This document shows, one piece after another, positions 1 to 10,293 of a stretch of DNA of 64,000 nucleotides. Under the pieces are notes generated by a model. The model saw only the letters and a list, made by a program, of their open reading frames with translations, had not been told where the DNA came from and did not search any database. Source of the DNA: Kingdonia uniflora (lineage: Eukaryota > Streptophyta > Magnoliopsida > Ranunculales > Circaeasteraceae); the NCBI GenBank assembly GCA_014058105.1, contig JACGCM010001655.1:3038001-3102000 (forward strand). The letters run 5' to 3'. The first letter of the stretch is position 1; each line of letters begins with the position of its first letter. Both the position numbers and the translations under genes were made by a program.

Positions 1-517
1 TCTAAAGGGGACTCAAGATATGATATTTTGTTATGGGGGTTCTCAGATATGCTTATAGGGTTTTTTTGATTATGATATGGCGGGTGACATTGATAGGCAG
101 AAGAGCACTAGTAGTTTTATTTTTATATTGGGAAGCGGTGTGGTTACATGTGCTTCTAGGCTACAGAAGATTGTGGCTTTATCTATGACGGAGGCAGAAT
201 ATGTTGTTGTTACAAAAGTGTACAAATATATGGTTTGGCTTAAAGGGTTGATGAAAGTGCCTGGTAGGGAACAATTTTTTCCTAATTTGTATAGTGATAG
301 TCAAAGCTCTATACACTTAGTGAAGAATTCTATTTTTTACTCTATGACTAAGCACAATGATATTCAATATCACTATATTCGCTCGCTCCTCGAGGGTGGT
401 GTGTTGAAACTTGTAAAGATTAATACTGATGTAAATCCGGCCGATATGTTTACGAAGGTGCTGACTTTTCAAAAGTTGACGACATGGACAACTTCTGTGG
501 GTCTTCAAGATTGAAGG
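1..517 (+). pseudogene. Ty1/copia polyprotein C-terminus, RNase H domain (5' part outside window)
   Basis: A reading frame from about position 77 to the stop near 514 encodes the end of a copia Pol protein, the RNase H that degrades the RNA strand during reverse transcription. Recognisable family features are the segment STSSFIFILG near the start, the LSMTEAEYVV segment with catalytic acidic residues, the DSQSSIHL segment, and the terminal stretch with NPADMFTK. Protease, integrase and reverse transcriptase would lie left of the window. The first 76 bases appear to be the same gene in a disturbed frame. A purine-rich tract and an LTR follow directly. Family assignment is secure; whether this copy was ever recently active cannot be judged. 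Confidence 0.9.
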
Positions 518-590
518 TCCGGGTAGTGCGAGAAATTCATTTAGAAATCTGGAGATGGGTTACGGGATTCAATTTCAATTGAGAGATTAT

Positions 591-1200
591 TGGGTGTGAA
601 CTCGAACTAAAAGAATTGTCGAAGAAATAGATATTGTCGAAGCCGTTCGAACGAAGAAGGAAGTTGTTCGAACGAGATTATCCTTTTTCACATTGGATTT
701 TGGTTATCGAAGCAGTTGATCAAACGGGCTTGGATGCCGTTCGAACGAGTTGTTATTTTTTAGGGCTGAAAACCAATTAACGTCAAAGTCGTTCTAACGA
801 GCTATGCGTAGGTTTTCCTTGGATGTTATTCTGAGTCGTTTAGTTTACCTCGAGATTCGTTCTACTTATATTTTAGTTCCCTAGTATATAAAGAGGACTT
901 AGTTTATTTGTTTAAGTTATACTTTTAAGTGAGTTTAATTCTAGAGACCTATAATTTGAGAGACTCCATTAAAGCTTCAGAAGCTTAGAGAGATCATTAT
1001 AACATGTTTGATTATCATAGTAGATTGTTTGGGGAGTGGTTTTTTATCTGCAAGGGTTTTATACTTCCCTCCTCTGGGAATTCTTGTTCCCTTATTGCTC
1101 TTGCTTGATTATTTATCTTGATTAGCATATTTCTCATATCGTTATTATCGTAGAAGAGAGATTAGCTACCTCTATTCTCAACTAAACCGATTAACCTTCA
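591..1200 (+). repeat. 3' LTR of the leftmost Ty1/copia element
   Basis: The sequence begins TGGGTGTGAAC just after a purine-rich tract (GAGAGATTAT), the usual layout of polypurine tract and LTR start. It contains a TATA box in TAGTATATAAAGAGG (about 881-895), typical of an LTR promoter. The right border is uncertain because the partner LTR is outside the window; about 1,200 (TTCA) is a guess. The U3 part holds repeated GTTCGAAC palindromes, listed separately. Confidence 0.6.
644..797. promoter_or_regulatory. Cluster of GTTCGAAC palindromes in the LTR U3
   Basis: CGTTCGAACG occurs at 644-653 and 738-747, GTTCGAAC at 666-673, and a decayed GTTCTAAC at 790-797. All lie upstream of the LTR TATA box. 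Repeated short palindromes in U3 suggest binding sites for a dimeric transcription factor, but no factor can be named from sequence. Confidence 0.45.
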
Positions 1201-1539
1201 TACGATGATGATTTCGCAGGGAGGCAGGCATGTTTATGGTTATAGATATTCGTGAAACTGGCAATAATGAATTTACTGAGTTTGTCCTTCCAATTAATCT
1301 TTTACGGTTGCTTTTCAACCGCACTTATCAGACGATCTTCCATTCCCATTTCTTACATTCGAAGTTTAATCTTTCCCAATATTTTTCTTTGAGAACCCAT
1401 TGTTCATACAATAGAATTGAATCCAGCCTATATCCCCAGACCTCAGACTCTTAGTAAAATTGTGCTTCTCGGTAGAGAATTCTTGTCCACATCCATATCA
1501 TTTGTGCCATGAACATGCGTCCACAATAATATCAAAATA
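1201..1539. other. Intergenic, nothing recognised
   Basis: AT-rich sequence. A short plus-strand open frame at 1,230-1,454 has no recognisable motif and no supporting splice or promoter context. I see no RNA gene or repeat here. Confidence 0.5.
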
Positions 1540-2211
1540 TTAACCCTCATATAGAAGTTCTGCCAGCAAAGGATCACTAGAAGATTCTGGGTTTTTGAAA
1601 AACACAGCTCCTGTACGTTCATTCTCTGTCCTTTCTAAGAACTTCTCACCAATTACTTTTGACCAATTATCACCTGCAGAGGCTTCCATTGTTTAAGTTA
1701 ATTGCACTAACAATATCATCAAGAACGAAATTAATGTCGAATTTGCAATAGATAGATTCGAGGAACAAAAATTAGCCATTCAAAGCAAAAACGTGTTCAA
1801 TTCATTTTAAAAGATCAATTACAAAGAGCACATTATACCCACAAAAAACAAGTTGCTTTGCTAAAGAGGAAACACTACCCCTCCCCTCCTTGTAGTACAC
1901 AAACTTACCTCCTAACTGGCCTATCCTAAAATCTAGTTACAATTTTATTCTTTCCAGCAATATGAACTCCTTTGCCACCCATCTGAAGAATCCTCTGAAG
2001 AATTGTAATCAGCGTTACGTCGTGAGTTAAAATATGCTAAATCTTGCTCCGCCCAAAACTCAGATTCTAGTCGTCCGAATTCTAATTCCGATTCAATTTT
2101 AGCTTGCCTAACTTTTCCTACCTCCACTTGTGCTAGTACTTTGTCTATAGGTTTGTTAGTTGGTCAGGAAAGTGTGACTTCTACGCTATCATAACCCTCA
2201 GTCTCATCCAT
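1540..2211 (-). pseudogene. Unidentified minus-strand coding-like remnant
   Basis: Two minus-strand stretches look weakly coding. One starts with ATG at 2,211 and runs to 1,945 with a single in-frame stop; it is rich in Glu and Ser (for example ESELEFGRLESEFWAEQDLA) and ends in an acidic serine cluster. The second runs from ATG at 1,689 to a stop at 1,540 and begins MEASAGDNWSKVIGEKF. I do not recognise either protein. They could be exons of one decayed gene or chance frames. Confidence 0.25.
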
Positions 2212-2974
2212 GCCCAAACACCTAACAATTAAATTCTGGACCCATTTCAATATTCTAATCCCCATAGCCATAGTCAGGGATTTGAAACAACATAACGTTC
2301 CTTATACTACAAACAGGGAAACCAATTTCAATTGGTAACAGTAAAAAAATATTACAACTATTGTCGAACTTATACCCAACCGATAATATTAGTGTCGACC
2401 ATAACAATATTTGTCGATCACTGAGTTCATTGAAAAAATTGTACCCAAAAATTGTCTAGTGCACCCCTAATCGACAAAAAGCATAATCTATATTGTTGAT
2501 TTCATGCTACCTCGATAGGATCTTGAATTAACACAGGTACAAAAATTTGAACCTTCTCAACAATGCAACATCTAACATTAGCTAGAGAGGGGAATTACTC
2601 TTCGAGCAGTTGTTCTTGGTACTTCAGAATGTTGTTCCTTCAAGGATGATCTGAGTTAACTCAGTAAGGAGAGAGAAAAGAAAAAGAGATCATCGTTCTA
2701 GGTAGCTCCATCATGGGAGATCTGCTATTCTTGGTACTTTACCACCATCTATTCGATGAGAGAGAGAGAGAGATAAGGATAAAGTGATTGAGAAAACCAT
2801 AGGTAGCAATCTCAATTGCCATTTTTTGTGGTAGAGGGGAGAGAGAGATAGAGAAAGGAGAGTGCAAGAGTAAAAATGCATAAAAGATAGAGATTTGAGT
2901 AAGAGGAGAGAGCGGGAGGACAGGTATGCGTCCCACGTACATTTCCCAATAAAGGAAGTTTGAGATCCACCACG
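2212..2974. other. Intergenic with a (GA)n microsatellite
   Basis: No gene is supported. A pure GA run lies at about 2,758-2,776, and purine-rich GAGAGA-type sequence continues to about 2,920. The minus-strand open frame over 2,739-3,032 is composition-driven and is not called as a gene. Confidence 0.5.
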
Positions 2975-3027
2975 TACCTACCTTAATTAAAAACAACCAG
3001 TACCACCACCATAGCTTCGAGCCAAAG

Positions 3028-3605
3028 AGCAACTCCTAAAGTGCCTCACAACCTTAGATTTTAAGCTGCCACATCAGATTTTCGTTCTTCAACAGTGTCT
3101 GACTGACTTGGATTTGAGTCTCAAAATCTAAGTCTGAGCCATAAATCTAAGACTGAGTCTTAGATTTTTAAGTAGCGATTGGGTACCCAAGTATTGTTAA
3201 ACAGGCACCTAAGACTTAGACACCTAAATTAAATTTTTTTTAATTAAGTACTCAACTCTTAGGCGCATGTTGTACTGACTAAATTCGTTAAAGCTTCCAA
3301 AACCAAATCATTTCCTCTCTTTATCACTTTGAAACCAAATCATTTTCCTCTCTTTACCACTTAAAAAAAAACCAAATCCATTTGTACCACAACTCTCCTT
3401 CACTCTATTGGGATTAAGGTTGATCTCTCAAGGTAAGCTTTTGTTTAATTTTATCATATTTAAAATACAAACAGGCGCCCAAGTGTTATGCGCTTATTTG
3501 AATTAGTTTAAAATCCAAGTCAGGCACTCTTGGAGGAAATTGAGTCTGACTACCTTGGATTTGGCTTTTTTGCATCCAAGGCAGTCAAGCACTTTAGGAG
3601 ATGCT
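3028..3605. mobile_element. 578 bp inverted-terminal-repeat element (MITE-like) inside array copy 1
   Basis: The left end reads AGCAACTCCTAAAGTGC and the reverse complement of the right end reads AGCATCTCCTAAAGTGC. Similarity continues, less perfectly, for about 30 bases. The direct repeat CAAAG flanks it (3,023-3,027 and 3,606-3,610). Sequence outside the flanks (CCACCACCATAGCTTCG on the left, CACCACATTACCTTCG on the right) matches adjacent parts of the tandem-array unit, so removing the element restores a unit. There is no coding capacity. Interior sub-repeats (CTAAGACTTAG, CTTGGATTT) point to a fold-back structure. The superfamily is uncertain; a 5 bp duplication fits no common plant MITE class cleanly. 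Confidence 0.65.
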
Positions 3606-5257
3606 CAAAGAGACGCCACCACATTACCTTCGGGCCCGACCCCGCTACTACCTTATCGGCGAACCATCGTCACGTAACTCAGAGGTGGCTTGACGAACTT
3701 ATCTTTCTCCATCTTTTCCTTCATCGAGTTGTACACATCGGCGTATCCCCATCCAATATGAATTTGTATTAAACTGTCATATAGCATATCTCCGTTTGCC
3801 CCACATCATTGTTGCTCCATATAGCTCGCAGTCATAGTTGGAAACATCTTACCTTGAACTTCTTTGGTGAAATTAACCATTGGTTCTCCCACTCTTGCTT
3901 CCTAGATCTCTTTCCCTTTCTAGCTATTGATCTAAAGAACACTAGTAAAACTCGCCCACATTGCTGAGATTGTATCCATTTGAATTAATTTGAGAGAAAG
4001 ACAGAGACATAGATTGTGAACTAGGTTTTGCTTAGGGGATATAAATAAGTGGGTTTATTGTTGTGAGAAGGAAGTTAGGTTCCCTCTTTATTTATACTCT
4101 GCCAACTTCCCAAATGGCATTTCTATCATTTTCAAAGAGCAACAATATATTAGATCTAACAACCCAAATAAAAACATCTCCAGCAGTTGATGCTAATAAT
4201 ATTTTCCAGGTGCATCTCCAATAGTTGTTGCTAAAAATATTTTCCAAGTGCTCCAAATCTCATGTACCTAAGCGCCTAATTTTTAAATTAAACACTTGTT
4301 TTAAATTTTAAACCCATTTTGGAGTGCTCCACCCCTAATGTGTATTTGGAGTACTGAACCAGGGCTCCAACTCGCAATCTGGATTACGAGCCCACTGCTG
4401 GAACCCACTTTTAGTGATTATTCCAAATATGGATTCCCATCCGATCATTTAGCAACATACCTCCCTTCTAGCTCGGCAACACATTTCAATTCTTATGAAA
4501 TCATATTACTATCTTCATCATTTTCCCCTATAGGTTGTTCCAATTTGTATGACCAGCTCTTTAGTGATTCCTTTAATTCAAATGTTCAAACTAGATTCTA
4601 CCATATTACAATATTTTTCAAACCATATTACAATAACCAATCATCTTCAACATTTTTCAAACCATATTTTTCAAACCATATTACAATATTTTTCAAATGT
4701 TCAAACTGGATTCTACCAGCTCTTTATAGAAAAATATTGTAATATGTCTAACTTCATCTTCAACATCTGCAAATATATCTCCTCTTCATTTAATCACAAT
4801 AACCAATGATCATCTTCATCTTCAGATATCACAAGTAAATATTGCAAGTATTCCTTTAAAAACATTTCTCATCTTCATAAAATAATAGTAACCCACTGAG
4901 ATATCCGTAACCACCCTTCATCTTCATCTTTAAATATCATAAGTAAATATCATTAAGTACAAATATCTCCCCTCTTCATCTAATCACAGTAATCTACCGA
5001 GATACCCCAAAATAAAAACCTTCCAAAAGTTTAAATCGTAAAATCTCTTCATCTTCATGTAATGACAGCAATCACAGTAGAAGCCAATGAAATACCAACC
5101 ACCATCCCCAAAATAAAAATTCACCGCAACAAACCCTAAATAAGTAATACCCCCAAAAATACAAACTCCATCGTACTAAATAACTAATTAACTAACTGAC
5201 TACCTTCCATAATTAAGAACCATCAGCATCACCACCACAACTTCAGACTTGAAAACT
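3606..5257 (-). repeat. Tandem-array copy 1 (about 1.64 kb)
   Basis: This is the first of five recognisable copies. Shared landmarks are the block ACCACATTACCTTCGG, the exon-like block with a minus-strand ATG at 3,979, a minus-strand TATA box near 4,086-4,098 (TATAAATA), the block GGAGTGCTCCACCCCTAATG, and a long tail with ATCTTCATC-type microsatellite. The unit's left part is interrupted by the 578 bp inverted-repeat insertion. Confidence 0.8.
3867..3979 (-). pseudogene. First exon of the array gene, copy 1 (unknown product)
   Basis: On the minus strand a TATA box and a CT-rich leader (CTCTCTCAAAT) precede an ATG at 3,979. The frame begins MDTISAMWAS and contains a GKEI.EARVGEPMVNFTKE pattern; some Trp codons have become stops in this copy. 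It ends at CAAG followed by GTAAG, a good splice donor. Copies at 5,623, 7,169 and 9,331 share the ATG, leader and donor, so this looks like a duplicated gene start rather than chance. I do not recognise the protein family. Downstream minus-strand sequence (CADVYNSTK pattern) may be a second exon. Confidence 0.4.
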
Positions 5258-6808
5258 ACCACCATATTACCATTGGGCCTGACCTCACCACCACCTTACC
5301 AGTGAACCATCACCACCTGACTCAGAAGTGGTTTGACGAACTTATCTTTTTCCATCTTCTCCGTCGTTGAGTTGTACACGTTGCTGCATTCCCATTTAAT
5401 TTAAATCAGCATTAAAGCATCATATAACATACCTATTCCCTCCCCATGCCATTATTGCTTCGTATAGCTCACTGTCATAGTTGGGAGAAGCTTACCTTGA
5501 ACTCATTCGATAAAATTAACCATTGGTTCTCCCACCCCTGCTTCCTAAATATCTTTCCCCTTCTAGCTATTGATCTTATGAACACCAACTAAACTCATTC
5601 ACATTGCTGAGATTGTATCCATTTAAATTGATTTGAGAGAGATGCAGAGACTGTAAACTAGGTTTTGCTTAGGAGACAAGAAGATGCGGGCTTGTTGTTG
5701 TGAGAAGGAAGTGAGTTTCCTTATTTATTTATCATTTGTCAACTTCCTAAGTGGCATTTCCATCATTTTTAAAGAGTTGTAGTAGATTAGATCCAGCAAC
5801 CCTAATAAGATCATCTTCAGCAGTTGCTGCTAATAGTATTTTCCAAGTGCACCGCTAACAGTTGTTGCTAATAATATTTTCCAACTACTCCAAATCTCAT
5901 GTGCCTAAGCACCTGATTGTTAAACACATGCTTTTAAATTCTTGACCCATTTTGGAGTGCTCCACCCCTAATGTGCATTTGGAGTACTGAACCAAGGCTC
6001 TAGCTCCAAATCTGGATTCTGAGCCCACTGCTAGAGGTAACTTTTAGTGATCATTCCATATGTGGATTCCCATTCGATCATTTAGCTACATACCTCCTTT
6101 CTAGCTTGGCTACACAATTTAATTTTTGTGAAATCATGTTACTATCTTTATCATTTTTTCCTATAGGCTATTCAAATTTGTATGACCATTGAGGAAGATC
6201 TTTACTGATCCCATTAATTGTAATGTTCAAACTAGATTCAACCATATTATAATATATTTTTTAAAAATATTATGATATGTCTAACTTCATCTTTAACATC
6301 TACAAATATCACTAATCTTCATCTTATCACAGTACCCTATCATCATCTTCGTCGTCATCATCATCTTCATCTTCATCTTCAGATAACATAAGTAAATATC
6401 ATAAGTATTCATTTAAATAAGCATTTCTCATCTTCATCTAATCACAGTAGGCCACCGAGATATTCGTAACCACCCTTCATTTTCACCTTTAAATATCATA
6501 AGTAAATATCATTAAGTGCAAATATTTCCCATCTTCATGATCTAATAATAGTAATCCATTGAGATACCCCAAAATAAAAACCTTCCAAAAGTTAAAACCC
6601 CAAAATCTCTACGTCTTCGTATAATGACAGTAATCATAGTAAAAATTAATCAAAACCCCACCACCATCCCCAAAATAAAAACTTACCCCAAAGAACTCTA
6701 AATAAGTAATACCCCAAAAAGTACAAACTTCACCATACTTAATAAATAATTAACTAACTGAGTACAATCCATAATGAAGAACCACCATCACCATCACCAC
6801 AACTTCAG
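5258..6808 (-). repeat. Tandem-array copy 2 (about 1.55 kb)
   Basis: Same order of landmarks as copy 1: ATG of the exon-like block at 5,623 (minus), CT-rich leader, TATA-containing stretch near 5,725-5,735, GGAGTGCTCCACCCCTAATG near 5,954, and an ATCTTC/ATC microsatellite at about 6,340-6,385. The copies differ by many substitutions, so the array is not young. Confidence 0.8.
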
Positions 6809-8382
6809 GCCTGAGAACTACCACCACATTACTTTTGGTCCCGACCCTACCACCACCTTACCAACGAACCATCACTACCTAATTCATAGGAGGATTGGCA
6901 AACTTATCTTTCTCCATCTTATCTTTCGTAAAGTAGAACACGTCGGTGAATTCCCATCTAATTTGAATCAGCATTAAACCATTATATAACATATCTACGC
7001 TTGCCCCATGTCATTCTTGTTTCGTATAGCTCATAATCATAGTTGGGAACAACTTACCTTAAACTCCTTTGGTAAAATTAACCCTTGCTTCCCGTATATT
7101 TTTCACCTTCTAGCTATTGATCTTAAGAGCACCAGCTAAACTCGTCTACATTGCTTAAATTGTATCCATTTAAATTGATTTGAGAGAGAGGCAGAGACTG
7201 CAAACTAGGTTTTATTTAAGATACAAGAAGATGCAGGTTTGTTGTTCTGAGAAGGAAGTGAGGTTCCCGTATTATTTATACTTTGTTAACTTCCCAAGTG
7301 GCATTTTCGTAATTTTCAAAGAGTGGCAATAGATTAGATCCAACAACATTAATAAGAACATCTCTAGCAGTTGCTGCTAACAGTATTTTCTAAGTACACC
7401 TCCAATAGTTGCTACTAACAATATTTTCTAAATACTCCAAATCTAATGTGCCTAAGCGCTTGGTTTTTAATTAGACACCTGCTTTTAAATTCTTGACTCG
7501 TTTTGGAGCGCTCTACCCCAAATGTGTATTTGGAGTATTGAACCAAGACTCCAACTCTGAATCAGGATTTTGAGCCCAGAGCTAGAGGCCACTTTTAGTG
7601 ATTATTCTATATATGGATTCCCATCTGATCATTTAGCTACATACCTCCTTTCTTGTTTGGCTACACGTTTCGATTTTTATGAAATCATGTTACTATCTTC
7701 ATCATTATCCCCTATAGGTTGTTCCAATTTGTATGACCATTGAGAAATATCTTTAGTGATCCCTTTAATTCTAATGTTCAAAATGGATTCAACCATATTA
7801 CAATATTTTTAACCATTTTAAAAAAAAAATTACAAATATTATAATATGTCTAACTTCATCTAATCATAGTAACCCATCATCATCTTCATCTTCATCATCA
7901 TCATTATCTTCATCTTCATCTTCATCTTCATCTTCATCATTAGATATCATATATAAATTTCGTAAGTATTCCTTTAAAAAAATATGTATGATCTTTATCT
8001 AATCACAGTGACCCACCGAGATATTTGTAAGCACTATTTATCTTCATCTTTAAATATCATAACTAATTATCATTATGTACAAATATCTACATCCTTCATC
8101 TAATCACAGTAATCCACCGAGATACCCCAAAATAAAAACCTTCCAAAAGTTAAAACCCTAAAATCTTTACATCTTCGTGTAATGATAGTAATTATAGTAA
8201 AAATCAATCAAAAATCAACCACCATCCCCAAAATAAAAGCTCATCCCAACAAACTCTACTTTAAATAAGTAATACCCCCAAAAGTATTAACTCTACCGTA
8301 CTAAGTAACTAATTAATTAACTGAGTACCTTCCATAATTAAGAACCACTAGCATCACCACTACAGCTTCGGGCCTGTGAACA
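6809..8382 (-). repeat. Tandem-array copy 3 (about 1.57 kb)
   Basis: Same landmarks: exon-like block with ATG at 7,169 (minus), splice donor AAG/GTAAG, and the GGAGCGCTCTACCCC block near 7,505. The microsatellite of (ATCTTC)n and (ATC)n at about 7,877-7,945 is the longest in the array. A CACCATCACCATCACCAC stretch lies at the left edge. Confidence 0.8.
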
Positions 8383-8965
8383 ACCACCACATTACATTTG
8401 AGCTCGGCCCCACTACTTCCTTACTGGCAAACGATCACCACTTGACTAGGAGGAGATTTGACAAACTTATCTTTATCTATCTTATCCTTCGTCGAGTTGT
8501 ATACGTCGGCGCATTCCCATCCAATTTGAATAAGTATTAAACCATTATATAACATATCTACGTTTGCCCCATGCCATTTTTGTTGTGTATAAGTCGAAGT
8601 CATTGTTGGGTGCAACTTACCTTGAACTTCTTTAATAAAATTAAGCATTGCTTCTCCCACCCTTGCTTCCCAGATCTCTTTCTCATTCCAACTATTGTTC
8701 TTAAGAGATACCCTAAAATAAAAACCTTCCAAAAGTTAAAACCCTAAAATTCCTATATCTTCGTGGAATGACAGTAATCATAATATAAATCAATCAAAAG
8801 CCTACCACCATCCCCAAAATAAAAACTCGCTCCGACAAACCCTAAATAAGTAATACCCCTAAAAGTACAAACTCTATCGTTCTAAATATATAACTAATTA
8901 ACTAACTGAGTACCTTCCAAAATTAAGAACCACCAGCACCACCACCATATCTTCAGGCTTGAGAA
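8383..8965 (-). repeat. Tandem-array copy 4, internally deleted (583 bp)
   Basis: It begins like the other copies but at about 8,706 jumps from the exon-like block to a block near the unit's end (ATACCCTAAAATAAAAACC), so about 1 kb is missing, including the promoter-like part. The deletion fuses a new minus-strand ATG (8,732) to the exon-like frame. This gives a 103-codon open frame down to 8,421 with IWEARVGEAM and CADVYNSTK patterns, which I treat as a deletion product and not a functional gene. Confidence 0.75.
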
Positions 8966-9682
8966 CTACCATCATATTACCTTCGATCCCGACCCCACCA
9001 CCACCTTACCGGTGAACCATTACCACTTGATTCGGTAGATTTTAACGAACTTACCTATTTTCATCTTATTTTTCATCATGTTGTACATGTCGATGCATTC
9101 CCATCCAATTTATATCAATATTAAATAGTCATATAACATATTTATGCTTGCCCCACGCCATTCTTGCTCTGTATAGCTCACATACAAAGTTGGTAGTAGC
9201 CTACCTTAAACTCCTTTGGTAAAATTAACCATTGGTTTTCATACCCTTGCTTCCCAGATCTCTTTCCCCTTCCAGCTATTGATCTTAAGAGCACCAGCTA
9301 AACTCGCCCACATTGTTGATATTGCATCCATCTAATTTAATTTTAGAGAGAGATAGAGACTGTAAACTAGGTTTTATTTAGGAGACAAAAAGATACGAGT
9401 TTATTGTTCTGAAAAGGAAGTAAGGTTCCATCTTTCCTTATACTTTGTCAACTTCCCAAGTGACATTTTTGTCATTTTTAAAGAACAGTAGTAGATTAGA
9501 TCTAACAACCCTAATAAGAGCATCTTCAACAGTTGCTGCTAATATTATGTTCCAGGTGCATCTCCAATAGTTGTTGCTAATAATATTTCCCAAGTGATCC
9601 AAATCTTATGTGCCTAAGCAAAAAATTTAAATTAAACACCAATTTTAAATTCTAGACCCGTTTTGGAGCGCTCCACCCCTAA
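8966..9682 (-). repeat. Tandem-array copy 5, left part (split by a gypsy insertion)
   Basis: It carries the exon-like block with ATG at 9,331 (minus), beginning MDAISTMWASLAGALKIN, then the CTCCACCCCTAA block. There it is cut by the LTR starting at 9,683. The remainder of the unit reappears at 29,477. The five bases CCTAA at 9,678-9,682 are the left target-site duplicate. Confidence 0.8.
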
Positions 9683-10293
9683 TATAATGGCCTAATTCTG
9701 TAAGCTTATGATGGCTAAGAATTAGCTCTTATACCAATGTTCCTGTGATAAAAACTTAATGTGAAATAAGAAATGACGCAGGTGATTTAGCGTAGAAAAC
9801 CTTTGAATAGGTAAAAAACCATGACCTCGAGTTGAAAGTTTTTAGCAACAGTAACTTTAATTGCTTGAGGCTAATATCCTATTACAAGTGATCTCTCGAA
9901 CTAGAAATTCTCGATGTTGGAAACAAGAAGTTTGGTGTTTAAGAATCTAAAAAATATAGTTTTCTTGGTGATCTATCATATATTTTTCTAGTCTTTTCTA
10001 GAACTTTTTCTTTATATAGGCCTTATCCACAGTTCTCTATTGTGCTGAGGCACATTCTCTGAACAACGTGGTAAGTGGTGCTTGACTGAGTAACTGTTGA
10101 GTTCATGAGAGACAAGTGTCTTTTACTTGTTCATGTTTTTCTGTTGTGCTTGACTCATGTTTTTTTATCAGTTTGTGGCGTAAGTATCAATGCCGACTCT
10201 TTATGTCACATATAGAATGCGTGACTCTGATATGGAGGTAGTTTGAACTAGAAATAGTTTGAATTAGGTTAGATCGAGGGATAGGTCCCTACA
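9683..10293 (-). repeat. 3' LTR of element B (611 bp)
   Basis: On the minus strand it starts TGTAGGGACCTATCCC at 10,293 and ends GGCCATTATA at 9,683. A TATA box (TATATAAAG on the minus strand) lies at about 10,008-10,017. The same LTR recurs at 26,020, 28,857, 29,940 and 52,924, and partly at 12,673. The sequence to its right (10,294 on) is the element's 3' internal region with a decayed polypurine tract. Confidence 0.88.

Noticed and set aside
2739..3032. 97-codon minus-strand open frame
   Set aside because: It lies over GA-rich low-complexity sequence and runs into the terminal repeat of an insertion; the translation reflects base composition.
6774..6977. His-rich ORF starting MKNHHHHHHN
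   Set aside because: The CACCATCACCATCAC run is part of the array unit's low-complexity edge; the other copies do not keep the frame, and the gene-like signals are on the opposite strand.
7860..7950. Regularly spaced ATCTTCATC repeats resembling a repeat-spacer array
   Set aside because: They are contiguous 3 and 6 base microsatellites without unique spacers; CRISPR is also not expected in plant nuclear DNA.
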